Source of the DNA: CAYLNL01 sp964385175
Lineage (GTDB): Bacteria; Bacteroidota; Bacteroidia; Flavobacteriales; Flavobacteriaceae
NCBI GenBank assembly: GCA_964385175.1
Contig: CAYLNL010000001.1
Location: 62,001-126,000 of the forward strand
Direction: 5' to 3'
DNA length: 64,000 nucleotides
Part shown: piece after piece, positions 48,840-57,154 of the stretch
How the letters are laid out: each line of letters begins with the position of its first letter
How positions within the stretch are numbered: the first letter of the stretch is position 1
The notes under the pieces: model-generated
Databases searched by the model: none
Told to the model about the DNA's origin: nothing
Seen by the model: only the letters and a program-made list of their open reading frames with translations
Translations under genes and position numbers: made by a program

Positions 48840-49013
48840 ATGATTCAGTTTGATCAATACCTCGGATTTTTAGCCTTCCTTGCCATCTTTACTATTGGTT
48901 TTTGGCTAATGATTTTTTTAACGGTTTTTGTTATTCCCTATTGGGTGGGGGGCTACCTTTTGGAACGAATGCGCGAGAGAAAAGCCGCTAAACAAGCCCA
49001 TATAAGTGAATAG
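48840..49013 (+). CDS. Small membrane protein of unknown function (57 aa)
   Basis: A short frame, ATG 48840 to TAG 49011-49013, preceded by a good -7 element. It encodes an N-terminal MIQFDQY, one or two membrane helices rich in Phe, Ile and Leu (about residues 8-38) and a basic tail (LLERMRERKAAKQ), so the C-terminus is probably cytoplasmic. I do not recognise a family. Independent promoter, clear topology and placement before yqeY support it as a real gene, although it is short. Confidence 0.6.
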   Translation: MIQFDQYLGFLAFLAIFTIGFWLMIFLTVFVIPYWVGGYLLERMRERKAAKQAHISE

Positions 49014-49072
49014 TGAAGGTAGGGGCATTTTTTATAGGCTGTAGCCCGTGCTCTTTTTTGAATTTATTTTTT

Positions 49073-49080
49073 TAATTTTG
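49073..49080 (+). promoter_or_regulatory. -7 element of the yqeY gene
   Basis: TAATTTTG, a full match to TAnnTTTG, 32 bases before the ATG at 49113. The A/T-rich surroundings make a chance match more likely than elsewhere. Confidence 0.4.
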
Positions 49081-49112
49081 CGCCCCATACGCCAAAAACA
49101 TCAACCTTTCGC

Positions 49113-49562
49113 ATGAGTTTAGAAAGTCGTATTATGGAATCTATGAAAGTTGCCATGAAAAACAAAGATGCTGCAACCTTAGATGCTTTGCGGGCGGTAA
49201 AATCGGCAATACTCCTGCTGGCTACCCAGGGCGGGGGCAAAAAAGAACTCTCGGAAGAAGAAGAAGCGGTTTTGTTGCAAAAACTCATAAAACAGCGTAA
49301 AGAGAGCGCCGATATGTATGCCAAACAAGGTCGGCAAGATTTAGCGGCTACTGAATTGGCGCAGACGGCTGTAATAGAAACTTTTCTGCCAGAGCCTTTG
49401 TCGGCAGGAGAACTCGCCAAAATAGTAGAGGCTGCCATTGCCCAAACCGGGGCAAAGAGTGTGAAAGAAATGGGAAGTGTAATGAATTTGGTTACAAAAA
49501 TGGCGGGAGGGAGAGCTGATGGAAAAACTATCGCCACACTGGTAAAGGAAAAATTAAGCTAA
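49113..49562 (+). CDS. GatB/YqeY domain protein
   Basis: A 149-aa protein of the YqeY family, related to the C-terminal tRNA-binding domain of GatB. Seen: SLESRIMESMKVAMKNKDA, LDALRAVKSAI, LLQKLIKQRKESADMY, and EMGSVMNLVTKMAGGRADGK. The cellular role is not settled; a link to tRNA metabolism is inferred from the domain. tRNA-Arg lies 33 bases downstream on the same strand and may be processed from the same transcript. Confidence 0.92.
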   Translation: MSLESRIMESMKVAMKNKDAATLDALRAVKSAILLLATQGGGKKELSEEEEAVLLQKLIKQRKESADMYAKQGRQDLAATELAQTAVIETFLPEPLSAGELAKIVEAAIAQTGAKSVKEMGSVMNLVTKMAGGRADGKTIATLVKEKLS

Positions 49563-49595
49563 AAGTATTATAACATATTGATGAGAATTTTGCAC

Positions 49596-49669
49596 GGCTG
49601 CGTAGTTCAATTGGATAGAATATCAGATTTCGGCTCTGAGGGTTGAGGGTTCGAGTCCTTCCGCAGTCA
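49596..49669 (+). tRNA. tRNA-Arg (anticodon TCG)
   Basis: Acceptor GGCTGCG (49596-49602) pairs with CGCAGTC (49662-49668, one G-T). Anticodon stem TCAGA/TCTGA encloses TTTCGGC, giving TCG for CGN codons. There is no full promoter just before it (GAATTTTG is one mismatch off and too close), so it may be read with the yqeY gene. Confidence 0.94.
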
Positions 49670-49690
49670 CATTCTATTCTACAGAATGCA

Positions 49691-49723
49691 AAAAAAAGCG
49701 CTCTTTTTAAAGAGCGCTTTTTT
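49691..49723 (+). terminator. Terminator after tRNA-Arg
   Basis: GCGCTCTTT (49698-49706), TT, AAAGAGCGC (49709-49717), flanked by an A7 run and a T6 run. It is symmetrical, so it may also serve the convergent small exported protein gene. Confidence 0.85.
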
Positions 49724-49747
49724 AGTATAAGCTAATCCTGCGGTTGT

Positions 49748-50065
49748 TTAATTCCGGTCTCGTTTGTTGTGCTTTTTTCGGGCTATGTTTCGGCTAGAGC
49801 GGTCTTGCGCTTTCTCTATACGTACCTGCTCGGCTGCATTTACTGTTCCATCTGCATTGGCTCTTCGTTCTAAGCGCCGCACATGAGCTTGTTGTTTTCT
49901 TAATTGCCGGGCTTCTCTGCGGGTAAGTTCCTTGTTTTGCACGCCATCTATAATTCTCTCTTTTTGATTTTCCTGGCGTTCATCTATTCGAGGTGTAGAT
50001 TGAGCCGATAGAGTGGCATGTACAGCTAAGGCGATAATCCCAGTGAAGATGATGTTTCGTGTCAT
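49748..50065 (-). CDS. Small exported basic protein
   Basis: A 105-aa protein with a signal peptide (MTRNIIFTGIIALAVHATLSAQ) and a highly charged helical mature part: RQENQKERIIDGVQNKELTR, REARQLRKQQAHVRRLERR, NADGTVNAAEQVRIEKAQDR. Similar sequences occur widely as unannotated periplasmic proteins; the NADGTVNAAE segment looks like a degenerate EF-hand loop. No function is known. It lies 71 bases after the NUDIX gene. Confidence 0.75.
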   Translation of the reverse strand: MTRNIIFTGIIALAVHATLSAQSTPRIDERQENQKERIIDGVQNKELTRREARQLRKQQAHVRRLERRANADGTVNAAEQVRIEKAQDRSSRNIARKKHNKRDRN

Positions 50066-50136
50066 AATCTATTGTTTTATAGGTTTGCCAGATAAGACCA
50101 ACAGAATAAGGAAAGGTTTAAACGCCTGTATAATTT

Positions 50137-50778
50137 TTATGAAACTTGTTTTATTAACTCTCGTATTTCATTCAGCATCATGGCGGTAGCTCCCCAAATG
50201 GAATAGCCGTTGAGTTTAAAGGCGGGAACGAGCAGGTTATTGGCATAAGAGGTGCTTACCTGTTCTCGGGCAATGGCTTCTTCCCTCAAAAAATCAGACA
50301 GTAATACTTCAATCACCTTTTCTACCTCCTGCTCCTGGATAGTGAACACAGGCGTTTCTTGCAAAAAACCCATAAATGGGTACACATTAAAATTGCTGGG
50401 AGGGATGTACACTTCTGTTAAGGGTTTAAAGACTGTTATGGTTTTGGGCGCTACACCCACTTCTTCTTGAGTTTCTCTTAGTGCAGTTGCCTCAAAAGTA
50501 CAGTCTGCCGGTTCTACTTTTCCTCCCGGGAAACTCACCTGTTGAGAGTGTATTCCTGTATATGCTTTTCTCAACATCAATAAAAAACGGGTATTATAAG
50601 AAGAATCGGGATAAAATAGAGCTAATACCGCCGCTTTTTTAGGAGTTTTTGCCTCCCGTGTGGCTCTTTTTAGCATGGCTGCCCGCTCTGGCGGCGCCAT
50701 TTTGTAGTGGGCCTGCGCCCCCGGGAGCCAGGCATTTTGTATGTGCGATACCTGCTCTATGAAATCATTAAACATCAT
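50137..50778 (-). CDS. CoA pyrophosphatase-type NUDIX hydrolase
   Basis: A 213-aa NUDIX protein. The NUDIX box is visible as GGKVEPADCTFEATALRETQ followed by EEVGV. The upstream QVSFPGG and length match the NudL/YeaB (UPF0035) group that cleaves CoA and its derivatives. The specific substrate is inferred from that resemblance. It starts 32 bases after oxyR on the same strand, which suggests cotranscription with the peroxide regulator. Confidence 0.88.
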   Translation of the reverse strand: MMFNDFIEQVSHIQNAWLPGAQAHYKMAPPERAAMLKRATREAKTPKKAAVLALFYPDSSYNTRFLLMLRKAYTGIHSQQVSFPGGKVEPADCTFEATALRETQEEVGVAPKTITVFKPLTEVYIPPSNFNVYPFMGFLQETPVFTIQEQEVEKVIEVLLSDFLREEAIAREQVSTSYANNLLVPAFKLNGYSIWGATAMMLNEIRELIKQVS

Positions 50779-50810
50779 AAAAGATAATTTTCAGAATTCA
50801 CACTTTCTCC

Positions 50811-51749
50811 TCATCGTTTAACAGGGCTAATAACCTGCACGTTTTGAAAAACAATGGCACCCCGTATAATGCCTGAAATAACCTGGTGCAACGCCTCGAT
50901 GAGTTGTATTTTCAGTTCATTTTTATGGTAAATAAGGCTTATTTCTCTCGCCGGCACCGGGTCGGTAAAGTAACGTAGCTGTTTTTGTTCGGTTTCTTTC
51001 AACTCTAATGTTTGCAGGTAAGGTAATAATGTCATTCCTAATCCTTCATTCACCAGGCGTATCATCATTTCAAAACTGCCGCTTTCTAATTGAAAAGACT
51101 CATTTTTTCCAAATCTTTCGGCTTTGCATAAATTAATTACCCCATCCCTGAAGCAATGCCCTTCCTCTAACAACAACATATCTTCTAAAGAAAGGTCGGT
51201 TATTTCTATCTTTTTCTTTTTATATAAACGATGGGCATCTGGTATATACGCCACAAACGGTTCAAAATACAAGGGTCGTTCCCGTATATCTGGGTTTCCC
51301 AACGGGGTAGCGGCAATAGCTGCATCTAAAAAACCTTCTTTGAGCTGTTGAAGAATGGTAGAGGTATGCTGCTCTTCTATTTTTAAATGTACTTTTGGGT
51401 ATTTCCGAATAAAGGTTCTTAGGAACATGGGCAACAAAGTGGGCATAACGGTGGAAATAATGCCCAATTTAAAATCGCCTCCTATAAATCCCTTCTGCTG
51501 CTCAACAATATCCCTTATTCGTTCTGATTCTTGTACTACCTGGGTGGCTTGCTGAATAATTCGTTTTCCTATATCGGTGAGCTGGATGGGTTTTTTAGAA
51601 CGGTCGAACAAAATAATTCCCAATTCTTCTTCTAATTTTTGAATTTGCATGCTCAAAGTAGGTTGGGTAACATAGGTTTTTTCGGCTGCCAGTGTAAAGT
51701 TTTTGTATTTGGCTACTGCCAGGGCATACTGAAGTTGGATGAGTGTCAT
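50811..51749 (-). CDS. oxyR: Hydrogen-peroxide-responsive LysR-type regulator OxyR
   Basis: A LysR-family activator that senses peroxide through a disulfide. The N-terminal helix-turn-helix is NFTLAAEKTYVTQPTLSMQI. The effector domain has GHCFRDGVINLC: with the ATG at 51749 as start the two cysteines are residues 199 and 208, the same spacing and numbering as the redox pair of E. coli OxyR. About 312 aa. It is divergent from dps, a known OxyR target, across a 109-base spacer. Confidence 0.93.
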   Translation of the reverse strand: MTLIQLQYALAVAKYKNFTLAAEKTYVTQPTLSMQIQKLEEELGIILFDRSKKPIQLTDIGKRIIQQATQVVQESERIRDIVEQQKGFIGGDFKLGIISTVMPTLLPMFLRTFIRKYPKVHLKIEEQHTSTILQQLKEGFLDAAIAATPLGNPDIRERPLYFEPFVAYIPDAHRLYKKKKIEITDLSLEDMLLLEEGHCFRDGVINLCKAERFGKNESFQLESGSFEMMIRLVNEGLGMTLLPYLQTLELKETEQKQLRYFTDPVPAREISLIYHKNELKIQLIEALHQVISGIIRGAIVFQNVQVISPVKR

Positions 51750-51858
51750 ACGTTGCAATAATTTTTCGTGATAAAAATATGAAAACTATTGATGAAATTT
51801 ATGCTTGAAGGTTTTGCATTTTTTTGTAATTTTATGACAACCATAAATACGACTAATT

Positions 51859-52338
51859 ATGAAACAGAATAGTTTAGGGCTCCAGGCGGCAGAAAGCAGC
51901 CGGGTCGCAGCCGATTTAAATGAACTCTTAGCCAATTTCCAGGTGTATTATCAAAATTTGAGGGGATTACACTGGAACATTCGTGGAAAACGGTTTTTTG
52001 ATTTGCACTTAAAATTTGAAGAATTATATAATGACGCTCAGTTGAAAATAGACGAAATTGCTGAACGAATTCTTACCCTTGGCGCTACTCCCTTGCATAC
52101 CTTTGAGAGTTATAGTAGCAAAGCTACTGTTCCCGTGGGAGAGTCTATTTCGGAAGATGAAAAGGCGGTAAGACTCATTCTCCGGTCGCTTACCGAGTTG
52201 TTGCGAATAGAACGCACCATCCTGAAAAAAGCAGCTGAAATGGGAGATGAAGGTACTAATACACTCATGAGCGATTACATACGCCAGCAGGAAAAAACTA
52301 TTTGGATGATGAAAGCCTGGTTAGAGGAAGATATATAA
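51859..52338 (+). CDS. dps: Dps family ferritin-like DNA-protection protein
   Basis: Dps forms a dodecamer that oxidises and stores iron with peroxide and protects DNA. The interfacial ferroxidase ligands are visible: His in NLRGLHWNI, His and Asp/Glu in FFDLHLKFEELYNDA and DEIAERI. 159 aa, normal. It is divergent from oxyR, so peroxide-dependent regulation is likely. No full TAnnTTTG lies in the spacer, consistent with an activator-dependent promoter, which is inference. Confidence 0.95.
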   Translation: MKQNSLGLQAAESSRVAADLNELLANFQVYYQNLRGLHWNIRGKRFFDLHLKFEELYNDAQLKIDEIAERILTLGATPLHTFESYSSKATVPVGESISEDEKAVRLILRSLTELLRIERTILKKAAEMGDEGTNTLMSDYIRQQEKTIWMMKAWLEEDI

Positions 52339-52387
52339 TATAGGAAAAGATTCATAGGTTAGGGGCAAGAGGTATAGCGCTATAAAA

Positions 52388-54379
52388 TTAGAACGGGCGT
52401 TCTATAGGTTGCCTTTTACTCTCAAATTCTGCCAGCCCTTTCTGCAACCACTGGTAATAGGTAGCTGCATTGGTATATTGCTGGGGAGGTTGCAGCAACT
52501 CATAATCGGGAGAAAGGAGAATATAATAGGGTTGTGAGGCAGTTTTAAAATTCACCGCCTGGAAAGTAGCCCACTTATCGCCCACAGTTCGGATGGATTT
52601 TAGGGTGCCGTTGGGGCGCCGGTATTGGAATTGTTCTTCTGCCGGCAATAGTTTTCTATCATCTACATAGAGCGATACCAGCACATAGTTTTCCCGCAGA
52701 AGGGTATAAATGGCAGGCTGGCTCCACACATTCTCCTCCATTTTACGGCAGTTTACGCACGCCCAACCCGTGAAATCTAGCAATATAGGTTTGTTAGCTT
52801 CCTTAGCGAATTGTAACCCTTCCTCAAAATCCTTAAAACATTTTAGCCCCAGCGGGCAATCGCTTTCCTGCTCATAAACACTATAAAATACCGGCGGCGG
52901 AAAACCGCTTAACCACTGTAAACGAGAAGTTCCGGATTTTTGCAACCCCGGGAGTAAATACACCACAAACGCCAGAATCAGTACACCAAAGGCTATCCTG
53001 GAAAAACTCATTTTTTTCCGGGGGCCGTCATGCGGAAAACGAATGAGCCGAAATAGATAAGCAGCCAATAAAGCAAATACAACAATCCATATCCCTATAA
53101 AAATTTCCCGTTTCAAAATACCCCAGTGAGCCACCAGGTCGGCATTAGACAAAAATTTAAAAGCCAGCGCCAGTTCCAGGAAACCTAATGCCACCTTAGC
53201 AGTATTCATCCACCCACCCGATTTGGGTAGCGACCGCAACCATTGCGGAAAAAGGGCAAAAAGAGCGAATGGCAAAGCAAGCGCCAATCCAAAACCCGTC
53301 ATTCCTACGGTTAACTGCATAGCCCCCCCGTCAGCCGTAAGAGACCCTGCCAGCAACGAACCTAAAATGGGTCCCGTGCAAGAAAAGGAAACAATAGCCA
53401 GTGTAAGGGCCATGAAAAAAATACCAAAAAACCCGCCGATATGCGAAGCGCTATCCATTTTATTGCCCCACGAAGCGGGTAGCCGAATCTCGTAATAACC
53501 GAAAAAAGAAAAAGCGAAAAACACAAAAATCAAAAAGAAAAATACGTTAAGCCACATATTGGTAGAGATGGTATTTAATATCTCCGGGCTCACGGCGTCT
53601 AAAAAATGAAAAGGGAGGCTCAGTAGCAGGTAAATAACCACGATGCACAACCCGTATAGCAAGGCATAGGCTACTCCTTTCCTGGGATGTTGAGAATGTT
53701 TGGTAAAGAAAGAAACCGTGAGCGGAATCATGGGGAACACGCATGGGGTGAGGAGCGCCAGCAAGCCCCCTAAGAAACCGAGAATAAAAATGCGCAGGAA
53801 GGCCCCATCTTTTTTATCACTCCCTGCAACATCCGTCAACAACTCCCCATTTTTTAGAGGAAGCTCCAGTTTGGCAGCTTGTTGCAGACTTTCGTTATCT
53901 ACCGTCTCTGACTCAAAGGCGACCGGGTTTCCATCTAAGGAAAAACCCAACTCCTCTTCCCGGTAAATACACTGCTTGTCATCGCAAGCCTGGTAAACCA
54001 CCGTAACAAAGATAGCTTTTGTCCCGGCTTTAAGCAACTCTATGGGTTGGGTAAAAGTGGCAGACCCGTCAAAAAAATACAATTCCGTATCAAATACTCT
54101 ATCATATTTTTTAATAGGAGTGCTCTCCCGCATACTTCCTATTCGTTTATAGGCCGCTATCTCCTTTGTAAATTGAAATTCAGTAGGAAAAGGAGCTATT
54201 TCAGCCTCTGTTTTTCGCTGGGAATATAAGTGCCACCCCTCTTTAATAGTGGCTTTTGCGATTAGATGGTATTCGTTTTCAGATAGTTTTTTAACCGATG
54301 TTTCCCAGCTAACGGCCTCCTGCGCATGTGTGCGAAAGAGCCCCATTAAAGCCAAAACTACAAGTGCGATATTTTTCAT
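52388..54379 (-). CDS. dsbD: Thiol:disulfide interchange protein DsbD
   Basis: DsbD carries electrons from cytoplasmic thioredoxin across the inner membrane. All three modules are present: a signal peptide and N-terminal domain with CDDKQC (about residues 130-135), an eight-helix membrane part with redox cysteines in LLTPCVFPMIP and SFSCTGPILG, and a C-terminal thioredoxin domain with WACVNC. 663 aa. Its ATG overlaps the tilS stop by four bases. Confidence 0.95.
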   Translation of the reverse strand: MKNIALVVLALMGLFRTHAQEAVSWETSVKKLSENEYHLIAKATIKEGWHLYSQRKTEAEIAPFPTEFQFTKEIAAYKRIGSMRESTPIKKYDRVFDTELYFFDGSATFTQPIELLKAGTKAIFVTVVYQACDDKQCIYREEELGFSLDGNPVAFESETVDNESLQQAAKLELPLKNGELLTDVAGSDKKDGAFLRIFILGFLGGLLALLTPCVFPMIPLTVSFFTKHSQHPRKGVAYALLYGLCIVVIYLLLSLPFHFLDAVSPEILNTISTNMWLNVFFFLIFVFFAFSFFGYYEIRLPASWGNKMDSASHIGGFFGIFFMALTLAIVSFSCTGPILGSLLAGSLTADGGAMQLTVGMTGFGLALALPFALFALFPQWLRSLPKSGGWMNTAKVALGFLELALAFKFLSNADLVAHWGILKREIFIGIWIVVFALLAAYLFRLIRFPHDGPRKKMSFSRIAFGVLILAFVVYLLPGLQKSGTSRLQWLSGFPPPVFYSVYEQESDCPLGLKCFKDFEEGLQFAKEANKPILLDFTGWACVNCRKMEENVWSQPAIYTLLRENYVLVSLYVDDRKLLPAEEQFQYRRPNGTLKSIRTVGDKWATFQAVNFKTASQPYYILLSPDYELLQPPQQYTNAATYYQWLQKGLAEFESKRQPIERPF

Positions 54380-55686
54380 GGTTCTACCTCTATTTTTAAG
54401 ATGGCACGGGTGTCAGAGGTTACCCGAAACCGGTTATCTGCTCGTTTGCCTATCACCCACACAATAGCATCGCCCGAACACAACAACCATTGACTCTCTT
54501 TTGCCAGGAGCGAATATTTTTCATCTTTAAAAAACTTACTTATCTTTTTCTTACTGTTCATCCCAAAGGGATAAAAATAATCTCCTTTTTTCCACTTTCG
54601 TATAGTGAGCGGGAACTTTAACGTTTCTTTATCAACATATACTATAGTAGGCGCTTTCCGCTCTATCTGGCTAACCTCATTCCAACGCATGGAAAACGGG
54701 CGGGTAATTCGCCCTACAGAGCCATCTATCCCTGTTTTGGGGTTGTTTTCCTGCTCCTTCAAAGGCGTTACAAAAAGCCAATCCCTGTCCTTCAGGAGTC
54801 GGTGTGTGGAAGAGAAAAGCTGTTTTCCGCTTGGCGCATTCAACAAGTGACGTAAACCCTTCCAATCAGTAAAACCAAATTCTTTAAAGAGTTCATAAAG
54901 ATATGCTGGCTGAGGCGTAAGCGTTTTCAGGGCTGCCAAGGATATGGTATAGCCGGCGCTTGTTTGTTGAAAAAGCTCTGTTTGGAGCCTTGTTATATAG
55001 TCATGGAGTAGCTGGCGACTCCCTTTTAAATGGGCTATTGTTTGCTGGAAATTCTCTAAGAAAGAGGGGCTTATTTCTTTTATTTTTGGAATAACGGTAA
55101 GCCGTATCTTATTCCGCAGGTAATAGGGTTGCAAGTTACTGCTATCTTCTCGCCAGGAAAGCTGGTTTTTCTTTGCATACACTGCAATTGCCTCCCGTGG
55201 GAATGGTAGCATGGGGCGGATAATGTATTCTTTCTGTTCGGGAATGCCGGTGAGCCCTTCTAAGCCTGCCCCCCGGGACAGGTTAATGAAAAAGGTCTCC
55301 AGGTTATCATCGGCATGATGAGCGGTGAGAATATAGTTGAACCCGATAGTTTTTCGGAGCGTTTCAAACCATTCGTATCGCAGCGTGCGAGCAGCCATTT
55401 GAATGGAAATTCCCTGTTTTTGGGCATATTCATCCGTCTTAAAACGCTGGGTATAGAGAGCTACGCCCAATTTTTTAGAGAATGTTGTTACAAAAACCTC
55501 GTCGGCATCGCTTTCTGCCCCGCGCAATCCAAAGTTAGCGTGCGCCAGGGCTATATGAAATTTGCAACGGTGCAAGAGGTGCGCCAGCACTATACTGTCT
55601 ATACCGCCGCTCACGGCTACAAGCAGCAATTTCCCGTTGAGAAAGGGAAATTGTTCCTGGATATGGTTGCGGAAAGCCCTAAGCAT
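54376..55686 (-). CDS. tilS: tRNA(Ile)-lysidine synthase
   Basis: TilS converts C34 of the CAU-anticodon tRNA-Ile to lysidine with ATP and is essential in most bacteria. The PP-loop ATP site is AVSGGIDS (about residues 24-31), followed by HANFGLRGAESDADE and ILTAHHADDNLETF. The C-terminal TilS domain (KFPLTIRKWKKGDYFYPFG) is present. 436 aa, normal. Its own -7 box lies only four bases before the ATG. dsbD follows with a four-base overlap. Confidence 0.95.
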   Translation of the reverse strand: MLRAFRNHIQEQFPFLNGKLLLVAVSGGIDSIVLAHLLHRCKFHIALAHANFGLRGAESDADEVFVTTFSKKLGVALYTQRFKTDEYAQKQGISIQMAARTLRYEWFETLRKTIGFNYILTAHHADDNLETFFINLSRGAGLEGLTGIPEQKEYIIRPMLPFPREAIAVYAKKNQLSWREDSSNLQPYYLRNKIRLTVIPKIKEISPSFLENFQQTIAHLKGSRQLLHDYITRLQTELFQQTSAGYTISLAALKTLTPQPAYLYELFKEFGFTDWKGLRHLLNAPSGKQLFSSTHRLLKDRDWLFVTPLKEQENNPKTGIDGSVGRITRPFSMRWNEVSQIERKAPTIVYVDKETLKFPLTIRKWKKGDYFYPFGMNSKKKISKFFKDEKYSLLAKESQWLLCSGDAIVWVIGKRADNRFRVTSDTRAILKIEVEP

Positions 55687-55690
55687 TTTT

Positions 55691-55698
55691 CAAAGATA
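55691..55698 (-). promoter_or_regulatory. -7 element almost touching the tilS start codon
   Basis: The minus strand reads TATCTTTG, AAAA, ATG. If used, transcription starts at about the first base of the start codon, giving a leaderless message. The alternative is read-through from pabB, 37 bases upstream. Confidence 0.5.
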
Positions 55699-55723
55699 GC
55701 AATTCAGGTTTGCATGGATAAAT

Positions 55724-57019
55724 CTACTCTTCCAGTGCCTGTTTCATGGCTCTCGCCTTTACCATGCACTCGTGATACTCTTTTGCAGGAACAGATTTTG
55801 CGGTAATGGCGCTACCCACACTATAAGAAACATATTTTCTGGCAGCGTTGTAGAGAATGCTCCGTATCACCACGTTAAAATCAAAATCGTTCGTTGGTGA
55901 AAAATACCCGATAGCGCCACTGTATAGACCGCGCTTGGTTTTTTCCATGGTTTCAAGATGGTGCATGGCAGCTATTTTAGGAGCCCCCGTCATGCTACCC
56001 ATGGGAAAGGTAGCCTTAATAATTTCTATTGGGTCTGTGTTTTCGGCAACTGTGCAGGTGATGGTAGAAATTAGCTGGTGAATTGTTTTAAAAGAATAGG
56101 CCCCGCAAAGTTCGACTACTTCTACACTGCCTTTCTGGGCTATTTTAGATAAGTCGTTCCGAACTAAATCTACAATCATAATGTTTTCAGCCCGTTCCTT
56201 GGAACTGTTTTGCAGCGTTTCCCGTAACCTGTTATCTTCCACGGCATCGGGCGACCGCCGGGCGCTACCTTTTATGGGTTGTGAGATAACCCTGTTTCCT
56301 TTTTTCTGCAAATAGCGCTCGGGCGAGGCGCAAGCTGCCTGGTAGTGCCGAAATTTGAGGCAGGCTGAAAAGGGCGCATGGGAAAGGGCATTTAGTTTTT
56401 TATAGGTTTCCCAAATGGTAAGAGTTGTTTCAGGGGTATAAAATTCCTGGCAAAAATTCGCTTCATAAAAATCGCCCCGTAAAATATGAGCCTTTATTTT
56501 TTCTACACATTCTAAGTATTCTCTTTTAGAGAAACGGGCTTTTACTTTTATGGGACGATTTTCTACGTGGGGTTTATCTTTAAAAGCTGATATGCTCAAA
56601 ATATCCTGCACGTCCCGCTCTATTTCCCCGGCTGCATCGGGGGTATAGGAAATGGTAAGTTGATTTTCTTTTATAAAGAAAAGTTTCCGGGGTTGAATGA
56701 AATAAACATCGGGGAAATGGAGCCCGTCTATGTTATGAGAGCAGAGATTTTCTAAAGCGTTTTTTACATCGTAAGTGAAATATCCAAAAATCCAATCGGC
56801 TACTTTTTTTCTATATGCTTCCAGTTCTGTGAAAACATTCCCTGCATTGGTTTCCAGGGTGGTAAGGGCATCAACCGCTAAGATATTATCAAACTCACGA
56901 TAGGGATAAGAATTGCTGTTGAACCACAAGGCATGGTTAAAAGACTGCGCCCATGCAAACAGTTTTTCTACAGTTTGTGCAGGATTGGGCATAGTGAAAG
57001 CGTGCGAAATCCGGTTCAT
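55724..57019 (-). CDS. pabB: Aminodeoxychorismate synthase component I
   Basis: A chorismate-binding enzyme making 4-amino-4-deoxychorismate for folate. The PIKGS motif (QPIKGSARR) carries the Lys that distinguishes ADC synthase from anthranilate synthase (PIAGT). Also visible: FYEANFCQEF, IMIVDLVRNDL, FPMGSMTGAPK and YSGAIGYF. 431 aa, full length. No amidotransferase (PabA) or lyase (PabC) gene is adjacent. It precedes tilS by 37 bases. Confidence 0.9.
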   Translation of the reverse strand: MNRISHAFTMPNPAQTVEKLFAWAQSFNHALWFNSNSYPYREFDNILAVDALTTLETNAGNVFTELEAYRKKVADWIFGYFTYDVKNALENLCSHNIDGLHFPDVYFIQPRKLFFIKENQLTISYTPDAAGEIERDVQDILSISAFKDKPHVENRPIKVKARFSKREYLECVEKIKAHILRGDFYEANFCQEFYTPETTLTIWETYKKLNALSHAPFSACLKFRHYQAACASPERYLQKKGNRVISQPIKGSARRSPDAVEDNRLRETLQNSSKERAENIMIVDLVRNDLSKIAQKGSVEVVELCGAYSFKTIHQLISTITCTVAENTDPIEIIKATFPMGSMTGAPKIAAMHHLETMEKTKRGLYSGAIGYFSPTNDFDFNVVIRSILYNAARKYVSYSVGSAITAKSVPAKEYHECMVKARAMKQALEE

Positions 57020-57154
57020 AGGAAAATGCCCGGCAGGGGAGTTAAGCGTTTGTGGATGTAATAGTTAAAGTTGAAATGCCCATTTTTTCTGGTTTCTTTT
57101 CTATTCACCAGTTAAAACCGGTTGTTGAATATTGGTATGCGTCATTTAAACACC

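Noticed and set aside
51759..51858. OxyR binding site between oxyR and dps
   Set aside because: ATAG/CTAT-like fragments can be picked out, but no convincing match to the four-part OxyR pattern; not listed as a feature.
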